From positions 1 through 64,000 of the forward strand of contig CALKWT010000185.1 of assembly GCA_938003885.1 (NCBI GenBank): a DNA stretch of 64,000 nucleotides. Reading direction: 5' to 3'. The position numbers were made by a program, and so were the translations under genes. The notes beneath the pieces were generated by a model. It searched no databases. It saw only the letters and a list, made by a program, of their open reading frames with translations, and had not been told where the DNA came from. Every line of letters begins with the position of its first letter. Position 1 is the stretch's first letter. The DNA is from an uncultured Balneolaceae bacterium. GTDB taxonomy: Bacteria > Bacteroidota > Rhodothermia > Balneolales > Balneolaceae. This document shows, in pieces, positions 1-8,810 of this stretch.

Positions 1-2
1 AC

Positions 3-1055
3 CACCGGGACATCATGAGGCAGTTCAGACACTCCCACCAGTGGGCTCCTGCCATGTTTGCACTGAACAAGCCATTCGGCTATACATTCTGGCTTAGCCG
101 GTGGTGGCGTATCAAAGAACATATGCGCTATGGCAAAAGTTGGATCAGCGGTTATGCAAATCATGACTCTATGCGGAAGGGTTCACAAAGTGATCCAAGG
201 GCGGTCCATGTGAATTTTCTGCTTGGCAACTCTCTCAAAATGGTCATGGACACCGCTTACAACAATCCCTCCACGACACTTCTTGTGAATGCTTTCTTGC
301 CAGGAGTTCCGATGGATTTTCTGCAGGCGCTGGGGAGTTCACCCTGGAGTTTCTTGAGAAATACAGAGAGTGAGAATGCCTTGAATATTGTAGCAAGAGA
401 AGCATTTTTTGCAGACTGGCAGATTACGAATATCGAATACCGGCAGGCCAGATTTTTCCGGAGATTGAAAAATATCGGTTTTGAGACCCTACCAGAGCTC
501 AGAAATTTTATGAGAACCCTGCACGGGCTGGCGAGAACTGCTGAGTGGGATATCGAGCAGACTCTGCTCTGGTTGAATCGGGTGAAAGGGCCGGTGACGA
601 TTGATAAATGGGATGAACAGAATATAGAGCAGTTTGTAAAAGCGTGGATGTACGATCTGTTTGAGTATTGTAATACAGACAACCACACCGAACTGCTCAA
701 TCCAAAGAAAACCTCTTTTAATCTGGCAGTACGTAACTACCGATTAGAGAATCCATGGCTCAACGAGAACTTTAAAAAAACAGACTATCTGAAATATCGC
801 GAGCCCGTGGACGGGACTGTCATCTATTATGGGTATAGAAAGAGTGAAGAGGCGCAGAAAGAGATTATATTCCTGGCGAATATGGAGGGACAGCCGAGAC
901 AGGTAACTCCCGCTCAATTTGACTTTCCTGTAAATGACCTGTCAGAGTGGGAAATGGTTTTATCCACCCCTTCAGTCAGGGTTAGAAAGATCGATCAACC
1001 TTTGCGACTCTCCATATCCCAGGGTGTCCTTTTTGAAAAGGTAAACCGGATGTGA
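3..1055 (+). CDS. Glucosylglycerol hydrolase-like protein, C-terminal part (5' truncated by window edge)
   Basis: The reading frame is already open at the window edge and codes for His-Arg-Asp-Ile just before the first in-frame ATG at position 15, so the gene very probably starts outside. The visible part (about 350 residues) has a distinctive stretch near residues 45-55 of the ATG version (WISGYANHDSMRKGSQ), which I associate with GghA-type glucosylglycerol hydrolases, GH13-related enzymes that degrade the compatible solute glucosylglycerol. The last ~80 residues look like the beta-sandwich domain that closes many GH13 enzymes. The family call rests on remembered similarity of one motif region, so another GH13-like hydrolase is possible. 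The next gene lies on the opposite strand, so this is the end of its transcript. Confidence 0.5.
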   Translation, partial: HRDIMRQFRHSHQWAPAMFALNKPFGYTFWLSRWWRIKEHMRYGKSWISGYANHDSMRKGSQSDPRAVHVNFLLGNSLKMVMDTAYNNPSTTLLVNAFLPGVPMDFLQALGSSPWSFLRNTESENALNIVAREAFFADWQITNIEYRQARFFRRLKNIGFETLPELRNFMRTLHGLARTAEWDIEQTLLWLNRVKGPVTIDKWDEQNIEQFVKAWMYDLFEYCNTDNHTELLNPKKTSFNLAVRNYRLENPWLNENFKKTDYLKYREPVDGTVIYYGYRKSEEAQKEIIFLANMEGQPRQVTPAQFDFPVNDLSEWEMVLSTPSVRVRKIDQPLRLSISQGVLFEKVNRM

Positions 1056-1089
1056 TCCGGAAAACAGGGGCGCCTCTTCTTAGTGAAGT

Positions 1090-1341
1090 TTATTTCTCTC
1101 TGTAGAAGTAGATTTTCTTGTTGGCTGCGTCTTTACCACTTTTGATCTTCACATTATTCTCCTGGTTGTATTGGTATACAGCTGTTCTCATTGAGTTTAC
1201 ACTTTTCTCATTCGTGTAGGTAACCTCAACCGCCTGCCCTCCGGGCTCAAGTTTGTCCAATGCATCCATAAGGGGTTTGAATTTGGAAGAGCGTCGTTTG
1301 CTCGATTGGATCTGCGACCGTTTTACAAATCTGATATTCAT
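1090..1341 (-). CDS. Small basic hypothetical protein (83 aa)
   Basis: I do not recognise this protein. It is short and lysine/arginine rich, with a very basic N-terminus (KRSQIQSSKRRSSK, residues 7-20) followed by what looks like a small alpha/beta domain (PLMDALDKLEPGGQ, then EVTYTNEKSVNSMRTAVYQY) and a basic C-terminal strand (KKIYFYREK). Such a layout fits a nucleic-acid-binding protein, but that is only an impression. It stands alone: about 500 AT-rich bases lie upstream and the convergent plus-strand gene ends 34 bases away. The ATG at 1341 is followed by good coding sequence, and no longer competing frame covers it. Confidence 0.55.
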   Translation of the reverse strand: MNIRFVKRSQIQSSKRRSSKFKPLMDALDKLEPGGQAVEVTYTNEKSVNSMRTAVYQYNQENNVKIKSGKDAANKKIYFYREK

Positions 1342-1858
1342 AGTTTAACTTTATTAGAAATAGTATGTTGATGGAACAGTTTAAAAATGGCTTTAAGAAC
1401 TATTCCTCTATTGTATCTTTTTATCAATATTGTGTGATGACTGTCAGATGTAATCCGTGAATACTTAAACAATACGGACTACCGATAGAACAATCATTTG
1501 TACATTTGTATTACCAGATAAACTAATTTATGTTTCGTTTATTTTATAATCAAATGTAGAACATATATAGCCTGCTTACCGATTGTAATTTTGAGCATAA
1601 TCCTGTCGTCTTTTATAACGATGGAGTTGATAAGCAGGATTCTATAAGATAACTATTTTATCAGATAATATAAACCATCTCCAATAATTATATTGATCGA
1701 TGAATTCGACCTGAATATAAACTTTATTCAGATCGGAAATTCCTGGAGAGATGAATCCATTACTGGACGGTACTATTGAGATTACAGACAGTGTTGATCG
1801 GCGCTCTGCTCCAGCGGAGCCTCTTTACAAAACATCCTGGCCTCTGGTCAGGATTCCG
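1342..1858. other. AT-rich 517-bp intergenic region with competing inverted repeats
   Basis: No convincing gene is visible. The stretch is clearly richer in A+T than the flanking genes. An 8-base arm at 1571-1578 (cctgctta) and a 7-base arm at 1599-1605 (aatcctg) are each perfectly complementary to overlapping parts of one right-hand arm at 1631-1641, so only one pairing could form at a time. A further 7-bp hairpin occurs at 1711-1731. The region is the upstream side of the small gene ending at 1090 and the downstream side of the lipoprotein hydrolase gene. Confidence 0.4.
1834..1854 (-). terminator. Probable Rho-independent terminator of the lipoprotein hydrolase gene
   Basis: Arms 1834-1842 (atcctggcc) and 1846-1854 (ggtcaggat) form a 9-bp stem with one G-T pair and a 3-base loop. 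Read on the minus strand, the stem follows the stop codon of the 1859-2689 gene by a few bases and is followed by GTTTTGT, a short T-rich tract. Confidence 0.5.
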
Positions 1859-2689
1859 TCAAGGGATACTTTCTAAAAAATCTCCCACGGCCATGCGATA
1901 TCTGCTGTAGTTGGGAAGGTTATTGTGGGAACCTCCTGTGATTTCCAGGAACTCTTTACGCGGGGATGCAGAGTGCTCGTAAAGCTCATTGGCCATCGCC
2001 GGGGGGGTTACATCGTCCGCAGTACCGCTGATCACCAGCAGGGGAAGGGTGATCTGTCCGACCCGCTCCAGGTTGTTCTGCCCCGCTACGGCGTCATCGA
2101 CCTCAAACCGTACGAAGACCCGGGTGATCCAAGGCAGCAGGCTCCTGGTCCAGCTGCCCACTTCCGTGACCGGACTCTCCAGAATGTATGCATCTACAGC
2201 ATCATCCTCCTCTGCCGACAGAGTGGCCAGAAAGGTACCCGTAGAGTGTCCGTGAACAACCAGTTTCTGTTCCCCTCTGATGAAATCTGATTTGACTTTC
2301 TGGAGTATCGTACGCGCATCGGTTTTGAGTCCTTCTACTGTAGGGTTTCCCGTGCTCAGGCCATAGCCTCTGTAGTCAAATAATACCAGGTTGACGGGAA
2401 GGGCTGAGTAAGCCTGAATCAAGGCGCGGGATTTGACCATCAGGGAGCTGTTGCTTCCGAAATAGACCACGGTTGTTTCAGCGTTATCTTGTGAAAGAAA
2501 CCATGCATTCAGCTCTTCTCCATCGGGCGTGGAGATCGAGAGCTCTTCAAAAGTAAACGGATTTATGTTGAAGGTGGCGGGGGTAATCGTCCGGTGAGCA
2601 TCAAAGGAATCGTCCTCGCTGATCTGTATGGTTCTGCAGCCGGAAAGGATGAAGAGGAATGTTATAAGAATAAGAGAGACCTTTTTCAT
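1859..2689 (-). CDS. Alpha/beta-hydrolase family lipoprotein
   Basis: A lipoprotein signal peptide opens the protein: Met-Lys-Lys, a hydrophobic core and the lipobox LSGC, with the lipidated Cys at residue 18. The rest is an alpha/beta hydrolase of the peptidase S9/BAAT-like type. The nucleophile elbow is GHSTG (HGHSTGTFLATL), the acid residue probably lies in SGTADDVTPP, and the catalytic His in GGSHNN near the C-terminus. It is therefore probably a membrane-anchored esterase or peptidase facing the periplasm; the substrate cannot be read from the sequence. It is transcribed divergently from the M14 peptidase gene, with ~200 bases between them, and ends at a likely terminator. Confidence 0.8.
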   Translation of the reverse strand: MKKVSLILITFLFILSGCRTIQISEDDSFDAHRTITPATFNINPFTFEELSISTPDGEELNAWFLSQDNAETTVVYFGSNSSLMVKSRALIQAYSALPVNLVLFDYRGYGLSTGNPTVEGLKTDARTILQKVKSDFIRGEQKLVVHGHSTGTFLATLSAEEDDAVDAYILESPVTEVGSWTRSLLPWITRVFVRFEVDDAVAGQNNLERVGQITLPLLVISGTADDVTPPAMANELYEHSASPRKEFLEITGGSHNNLPNYSRYRMAVGDFLESIP

Positions 2690-2886
2690 GAAAAAGATGT
2701 TTAAGTAACGATTCCGGTTTAAAGGGGCATCAGTAAAACATTTTACAGTAAATGATATTCACCGTTCATTATTTTACAGAATTGCCAACTAAAATAAAAT
2801 TCAAATTCAGACAGCTTTCAGAGGATAGATCTTTTCAGTAACTTTCTCAATTTATCCAGCTCCATTAAAAGTATAATCATTCATTT

Positions 2887-5415
2887 ATGAAAATCCGATG
2901 TGTGGCACTTCTGCTGTGCCTGCTTGCAATTCCCGCCCGTTCCCTCTACGGTCAGCTTCAATCTCCCGCAGACTTTCTGGGATATGAAATCGGAGAGCGC
3001 TGGACGCCCCACCATCGGGTCATGCAGTATGTGAAACATGTTGCGGAAGAGTCTGAACTTGTGAAGGTGGAATCGTATGGGACGACCTACGAGCATCGCG
3101 AGCTGGTTTATCTGATCGTCACTTCTGAGGAGAATCATCACGATCTGGAAGAGATCCGGACCAACAACCTCAAATTAACCGGATTGATGGAAGGAGAGCC
3201 CACAGAGAAGCAGAGAGGGATCGTCTGGATGAGCTACAACATTCATGGGAACGAGACGTCCAGCAGCGAGGCAGCCATGCTGACCCTTTATGAGTTGGTC
3301 AGGCCGGAGCGTCCTGATCTGAAGAGGTGGCTGGACAATACTGTACTCATTATGGACCCGATGGTGAACCCGGACGGCAGGGAGAGATATATAAATTGGT
3401 ACAATCAGATGGCAGGTGTCAAACCGGACCCCTCTCCCGCGGCAAGGGAGCACCATGAACCGTGGCCCGGAGGGCGTTCAAATCACTATCTTTTTGACCT
3501 GAACCGGGACTGGGCATGGCAAGTTCAGAAAGAATCCCGCCAGCGGTATGACGTTTACAGGCAGTGGTTCCCTCACATTCATGTAGATTTCCATGAACAG
3601 GGGTACAACACGCCTTACTATTTTGCGCCTGGTGCTGAACCTGTACACAAAGCGATCACGGATTGGCAGCGAGAGTTTCAAGGGATGATCGGTAATAATC
3701 ATGCCTCCTACTTTGATGATGAATCGTGGCTCTACTTCACCAAAGAGCGGTTCGATCTGTTCTATCCCAGTTACGGGGACACTTGGCCCACCTTTCACGG
3801 GGCTGTGGGAATGACATATGAGATGCCGGGGCACAGCATGGCAGGCCTGGCGGTCGAACGGGCTGCAGGGGATACCCTGACCCTGAAACAGCGGGCCTTG
3901 CAACATTTTACCACCGGCCTCTCGACAGTAGAAGTGGCCTCCCTGAACTCCACTCGTATGATTTCAGAGTTTGAAAACTATTTCCGGAAAGCGCAGGATC
4001 ATACCGGAGGTCGCTACAAGACGTTTGTGATTTCGAGTGACAACAAACCGGATCACATTGCGGATCTGCTGGAAGATCTGGACAGGAAACAGATAAAATA
4101 TACGAAGTCGGGACGCACTGCAACGGCAGAAGGGTATAATTACAGTACAGGGTCGACAGAAAGGGTGACGATTAGCGGGGAGGATATTCTGATTCCGGCG
4201 GAGCAGCCCCAGGGTTACCTTGCCCGGGTTCTTTTTGAGCCTGATCCCGAACTCTCAGACTCATTAACCTACGATATAACCGCGTGGGAGGCTCACTACA
4301 GGTTTGGACTTAGCGGGTATGCCCTGGAGAATTCCCTGCCTTCAGGAGATCCGGTTGAAGCTACAGATTACAGAAGCTATGGTATCGAAGGGCCGGAGAA
4401 ACCTTATGCCTGGATCGTGGACTGGACGAGCATGCACGATGCGCGTTTCCTGGCACAGATCATGCAGGAAGGTGTGATGGCCCGGGTCAGCGGCCTGCCG
4501 TTTGAGCTGGATGGCAGGAGTTACGGCTCCGGATCTCTTCTGTTGCTTCGCTCGGACAATCTCGGTTTGGGGGACTCTTTCGATCGGATCGTAAAAGAGG
4601 CTGCCAGGAAACACCAACGGAAGCTGTATGGTAGTTCTACCGGCATGGTCTCCGGAGGGTCAGACTTCGGGTCAGACACTCACCGTCTTGTTCGAAAGCG
4701 GGATGTGGCGCTTCTGATGGGAAGCGGGACCTCCTCCCTGAGTGCAGGTGAAATTTGGCACTATCTGGATCAGCAGATCGGGTATCCTGCAACTCTGATC
4801 CATGCAGGACAGATAAACAGCGTCGATCTGTCGGACTATCAGGTTCTGATACTTCCTTCAGGCTCTTACAGTCAGGTGCTTGACAGCAGCGCTATTGAAA
4901 AGATCGGGGCGTGGATAGGAAGCGGCGGGACACTCATCGTATTCGGGCAGGCCAATAATCTGCTCGCCGGCAGGAATGGTTTTCAGCTCCAGAGAAAGGT
5001 AAAGCCGGATACTGAGGCAGAACCTTCCGTAGAAGATCAGCTCCTTCCTTATGCCGAGCGCTCTCGAAGGTCCGCTACCGGCAGAACTCCCGGCTCGATA
5101 TTCAGAGTCCATGTGGATCATACCCATCCGCTTGGCTTCGGTTATACGGATGAGTACTTCACCATAAAAACAGGCTCAGATCTCTTCTCCTATCTCGACT
5201 CGGGGTGGAATGTGGGCTCACTGCAGCCGAATGCCCACAGAAGCGGATTTGCCGGATCTGAAGCAAAAAAGATGCTGGAGCACACTCTCAGCTTTGGCGT
5301 ACAGCCTTACGGAAGCGGACAGGTGGTCTACTTTATTGACAACCCCCTGTTTCGCGGATTTTGGGAGAATGGCAAGCTGCTGATGGCGAACGCAATTTTC
5401 TTTCTGCCCCGTTAG
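2887..5415 (+). CDS. Secreted M14 family zinc carboxypeptidase
   Basis: The N-terminus is a signal peptide (hydrophobic core at residues 5-20). The M14 carboxypeptidase domain covers roughly residues 30-340: zinc ligands H120 and E123 in NIHGNE, the NPDGRER substrate-binding segment at 161-167, the third zinc ligand H236 in VDFHEQG, and the catalytic glutamate E312 in MTYEMPG. All key residues are present, so it should be active on peptides in the periplasm or outside. The C-terminal half (about 500 residues) contains a GATase1-like fold region around residues 600-680 (LLMGSGTSSLSAGE, VLILPSGSY). This two-part layout is common in the large M14 proteins of Bacteroidota relatives. Its stop codon overlaps that of the convergent helicase gene. 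Confidence 0.9.
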   Translation: MKIRCVALLLCLLAIPARSLYGQLQSPADFLGYEIGERWTPHHRVMQYVKHVAEESELVKVESYGTTYEHRELVYLIVTSEENHHDLEEIRTNNLKLTGLMEGEPTEKQRGIVWMSYNIHGNETSSSEAAMLTLYELVRPERPDLKRWLDNTVLIMDPMVNPDGRERYINWYNQMAGVKPDPSPAAREHHEPWPGGRSNHYLFDLNRDWAWQVQKESRQRYDVYRQWFPHIHVDFHEQGYNTPYYFAPGAEPVHKAITDWQREFQGMIGNNHASYFDDESWLYFTKERFDLFYPSYGDTWPTFHGAVGMTYEMPGHSMAGLAVERAAGDTLTLKQRALQHFTTGLSTVEVASLNSTRMISEFENYFRKAQDHTGGRYKTFVISSDNKPDHIADLLEDLDRKQIKYTKSGRTATAEGYNYSTGSTERVTISGEDILIPAEQPQGYLARVLFEPDPELSDSLTYDITAWEAHYRFGLSGYALENSLPSGDPVEATDYRSYGIEGPEKPYAWIVDWTSMHDARFLAQIMQEGVMARVSGLPFELDGRSYGSGSLLLLRSDNLGLGDSFDRIVKEAARKHQRKLYGSSTGMVSGGSDFGSDTHRLVRKRDVALLMGSGTSSLSAGEIWHYLDQQIGYPATLIHAGQINSVDLSDYQVLILPSGSYSQVLDSSAIEKIGAWIGSGGTLIVFGQANNLLAGRNGFQLQRKVKPDTEAEPSVEDQLLPYAERSRRSATGRTPGSIFRVHVDHTHPLGFGYTDEYFTIKTGSDLFSYLDSGWNVGSLQPNAHRSGFAGSEAKKMLEHTLSFGVQPYGSGQVVYFIDNPLFRGFWENGKLLMANAIFFLPR

Positions 5416-6704
5416 CCTTTCTCCATTCTCATTTTAAGCAGGGCAGCGGCGATCTCGATAGGAGAAAATCCATCTTCTGTGATGGTTTCCAGCATTTCAA
5501 TGTAGGTTCTTAAGCCGCCTTTCTGGAGGGTGTCGATAACGTCATCCAGCTGGTTCTCCATTCTGGAAATTTCAACCTCTTTGACAGAGGGCATGAAGGC
5601 GGGCTTCAATTTTGTGCGAATGATCTTTTCGATGAACCGGATCTGTTTTTTACGGCGTCCGGACGAGAAGGTGTAGGCCGTACCTTTTCTTCCCGCCCTG
5701 CCCGTGCGGCCGATCCGGTGCACGTAATACTCGGGATCCTGGGGTACATCATAATTGAAGACGACATCTATATCATCCACATCGAGTCCCCGGGCTGCTA
5801 CGTCCGTTGCGATGAGCAGTTCAATCTGTCCATTCCGGAACTTATCCATCACCTTGTCCCGCACATTCTGCCGCATATCACCATGCAGGGCATCTGCCGA
5901 AAATCCACGCGACTGGAACTCCTGAACCAGATTGTCGCACTCCCGTTTGGTATTGCTGAAAACCAGGCCCAGCCGGTAACCTCTCATATCCATGATTCTG
6001 GCAATCGCCTCGCTTCTCATGGAGTCTCTGATCTCGATGACATACTGTTCAATGCCTTCAGCAGTCTGGGCAGGCCCCTCGATCGTGATCTTTTCAGGCT
6101 TATTCATCCAGCGATCCATGATATTCCGGATCGTTTTCGGAATGGTAGCGGAGAACATGACAGTCTGTGCGGTGCCCTTGCTATATCCGAGAATGGTCTC
6201 TAAATCCTCTCGAAATCCCATGTTTAGCATCTCGTCCGCCTCATCCAGTACCAGAAGCTTCAATGCACCCAGTTTCAGGGTTCCCCGCTTCAAATGGTCG
6301 ATAATACGGCCTGGAGTGCCTACAACAATCTGGGCTCCTTTTTTAAGAGCGTTAATCTGCCGGGTGATCGGTTGTCCGCCATAGACAGGAACTGTGAAGA
6401 CCCCATCGGTAAACCGGCCCAGTTTGATAAGCTCACCCGTAACCTGAATGGCCAGTTCTCTGGTGGGGCATAAAATCAGAACACTGGGTGCCTTTGAACC
6501 CTTATCGGCGAGCTGAATCGCAGGAATGCCGAAGGCGGCAGTTTTACCAGTTCCTGTCTGTGCCTGTCCGACAAGATCTTTCCCCTCCAATATACCGGGA
6601 ATACAGGACGACTGTACAGGAGTGGGGGCTTCAAACCCCATTTCGTGGATGGCTTGAATAATAGAGGGCTGAAGATTCAGTTCAGAAAAAGAGGTATTTC
6701 TCAT
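5412..6704 (-). CDS. DEAD-box ATP-dependent RNA helicase
   Basis: All core motifs are in order: Q motif near residue 28 (APTPVQ), Walker A AQTGTGKT 48-55, PTREL 80-84, TPGR 130-133, DEAD 154-157, SAT 185-187 and HRIGRTGR 329-336. The ~95 residues after the helicase core lack the RNA-binding RRM of DbpA/CsdA-type proteins that I could recognise, so the exact subgroup (RhlE/CshA-like) is open. The protein should unwind RNA duplexes in ribosome assembly or mRNA decay, a role often important in the cold. It is convergent with the M14 gene, with the two stop codons overlapping by three bases, and has a long upstream region. Confidence 0.93.
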   Translation of the reverse strand: MRNTSFSELNLQPSIIQAIHEMGFEAPTPVQSSCIPGILEGKDLVGQAQTGTGKTAAFGIPAIQLADKGSKAPSVLILCPTRELAIQVTGELIKLGRFTDGVFTVPVYGGQPITRQINALKKGAQIVVGTPGRIIDHLKRGTLKLGALKLLVLDEADEMLNMGFREDLETILGYSKGTAQTVMFSATIPKTIRNIMDRWMNKPEKITIEGPAQTAEGIEQYVIEIRDSMRSEAIARIMDMRGYRLGLVFSNTKRECDNLVQEFQSRGFSADALHGDMRQNVRDKVMDKFRNGQIELLIATDVAARGLDVDDIDVVFNYDVPQDPEYYVHRIGRTGRAGRKGTAYTFSSGRRKKQIRFIEKIIRTKLKPAFMPSVKEVEISRMENQLDDVIDTLQKGGLRTYIEMLETITEDGFSPIEIAAALLKMRMEKG

Positions 6705-7293
6705 TAAATAATTGAATTATATTGTTGAAAATTTCACGCCCACTACGCACAAATTTCTCTTGCTGTTACAGGAGGCTCCTGACTAAAAGTGCGATTTACA
6801 AACAGCTGCGTCTCCTTATGAAACGGAAGGGAAGTAAAAATCTTAGCCGGAAACAAAGAACGTCGAACGTTGAATAATCAGGTAATATACGTATAATTTT
6901 TCTCAAGCGAACTATCTTCGTTGCATGCCTGTATGCAGGCTTCCAAAGAGCCGGTGACAGCCTTCCGGCGGGAAGGGGGCATACGGATAAGGGGTTTCGG
7001 CTGATCATCTGTAAGAGGCGGTCAGGCCCGGGGATTCCCGTACAGGGGAACGGCTCACTGAATTGTTATGGGGAACGGCTGGGCAAACGACATGGCAGAC
7101 ACTTAAACTGCTGACAGGCCGGAGGATAATGAATCCGGGGATCCACCCGTTCTTTCTGAAGATATCTTCGTATATTCAGTATTGAAATTTGTCTACTTCT
7201 GATTTGGCGAAGAATTTATAAAGCATACCGTCCGGACGACCGGACTGTTATGAGAATCTGAAACATACCAGAAATAAACCTATATCTATAATT
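6705..7293. other. 589-bp divergent intergenic region between helicase and ispH
   Basis: No gene is supported here. It must hold the promoters of the helicase (minus) and ispH (plus). Visible structure: an 11-base direct repeat ggggaacggct at 7045-7055 and 7070-7080, and a 6-bp hairpin with a 4-base loop at 7230-7245 (gtccgg acga ccggac) about 50 bases before the ispH start. The gtcaggcccgg segment near 7021 superficially recalls SRP RNA but lacks the conserved GGAAGCAG-type loop. Confidence 0.4.
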
Positions 7294-8544
7294 ATGGCTC
7301 GTAGAGAGTTCGACATACCGGTAATGTACTCATCCCCTATTATCCGGAAGGTGAAAGATGCCAATAAAATTTTGGATCCCAGAAAGAAAGATGTCACTCC
7401 GTCTCTTCTCGATTTCGGTCCTGTACAATTTTTAATCCCGCGTCACTTTGGATTTTGCTATGGGGTAGAAAACGCGATTGACATCGCCTACAGGACGGTA
7501 GAAGAGAATCCGGACAGGAATATTTACTTGTTGAGTGAGATGATCCACAATCCGACTGTGAATGAAGATCTGACAGGCAGAGGTGTGAAATTTCTGTTTG
7601 ACACGGACGGTACGGAGAGAATCCCGATCGAAACGTTGGCGGAGGATGATATCGTTATTGTACCCGCCTTTGGCACCACGATTGAGATACAGGACAAGCT
7701 CAAAAAACAGGGGATCAATCCCTACCAGTACAATACAACCTGCCCATTTGTCGAGAAAGTCTGGAAGAGAGGAAAGCAGCTGGGGAAAAAAGGGCATAGC
7801 CTGGTGGTTCACGGGAAGCATGAACACGAAGAGACCCGGGCAACGTTTTCTCAGAGTGCTGATCACTCCCCGGTCGTCGTTGTTTTAAATCCCGACGAGG
7901 CTAAGGTTCTGGCTGAGATCATGACCGGAGATCGCCCGCTTGAAGAGTTTGAACGTTACTTTGGGCACAAATGCACCCCGGGTTTCGATCCGCTCAGCGA
8001 TCTGGAGCAGTTCGGCGTGATCAACCAGACGACGATGCTGGCTACTGAAACGCAGCAGGTCATGGATATTTTAAAAGAAGCTGCAACAAAGCGCTTTGGT
8101 GAAGAGAAAGTGAAAGACCACTTTGCAGACACCTCTGACACCCTTTGTTATGCAACGACAGAAAACCAGTCGTCGACGTATGCGTTGGCCGACGCCGGCC
8201 CCGATATCTCCATTGTGGTGGGTGGTTACAATTCTTCGAATACAATGCATTTGGTAGAAATTCTGGAGGGATACTGCCCCACGTTTCATATCCGGGATGA
8301 ATCGGAATTTTCAGGTCCCGATCTGATCCGGCATTTTAACCAGTGGAAGAAAGAGATGGAAACCACAGAGAACTGGTTGCCGAAGGAGAAGGAGCCTGTC
8401 CGCATTGCATTGACTTCAGGCGCATCCTGCCCCGACATTCTGGTGGATGAGGTTCTGATAAAAGTACTTGATTTCTTCGAAGGGACCAGAGATCTGGAGA
8501 GTGTACTTCGCCCCTTTGATGATGTACAGGAAGAGAAGCGCTGA
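7294..8544 (+). CDS. ispH: 4-hydroxy-3-methylbut-2-enyl diphosphate reductase, long form
   Basis: This is the last enzyme of the MEP (non-mevalonate) isoprenoid pathway, an iron-sulfur protein that reduces HMBPP to IPP and DMAPP. The three cysteines that hold the 4Fe-4S cluster are C55 (GFCYGVE), C150 (TTCPFVEK) and C285 (DTLCYATTENQ). The conserved HNPTVN follows the first cysteine, and GGYNSSNT lies near residue 310. At 416 residues it belongs to the long class known from cyanobacteria, plants and many Bacteroidota relatives, rather than the ~316-residue E. coli type. The ATG at 7294 gives a ~45-residue extension before the first cysteine, which fits that class. It appears monocistronic. 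Confidence 0.95.
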   Translation: MARREFDIPVMYSSPIIRKVKDANKILDPRKKDVTPSLLDFGPVQFLIPRHFGFCYGVENAIDIAYRTVEENPDRNIYLLSEMIHNPTVNEDLTGRGVKFLFDTDGTERIPIETLAEDDIVIVPAFGTTIEIQDKLKKQGINPYQYNTTCPFVEKVWKRGKQLGKKGHSLVVHGKHEHEETRATFSQSADHSPVVVVLNPDEAKVLAEIMTGDRPLEEFERYFGHKCTPGFDPLSDLEQFGVINQTTMLATETQQVMDILKEAATKRFGEEKVKDHFADTSDTLCYATTENQSSTYALADAGPDISIVVGGYNSSNTMHLVEILEGYCPTFHIRDESEFSGPDLIRHFNQWKKEMETTENWLPKEKEPVRIALTSGASCPDILVDEVLIKVLDFFEGTRDLESVLRPFDDVQEEKR

Positions 8545-8810
8545 GTGATTTTGCAGGAGTTGCCGCTGCAGGACAGAGGTTAGAGGCAGGGTTGGACTGC
8601 CTTCGGAATGGAGGGGTTCAAACTGTTCCTGATCCAAACATGGTCTGGGACGCCTGACGTGAAGAAGACCAGAGCCCGGATCCAACTCCGTAAGTAAAAC
8701 TGCACTACGAAGTGTATTGACGATTACATAGCTCTTCTGAATCACGGTTTGATCCTGCTCATATTTTCAGGCAGGTCCCGTGGAGCACCAGCGGAGCCAA
8801 CGACAACGGC

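Noticed and set aside
7015..7060. gtcaggcccgg segment that recalls the signal-recognition-particle RNA loop
   Set aside because: The conserved GGAAGCAG-type tetraloop region and the surrounding long helix are missing.
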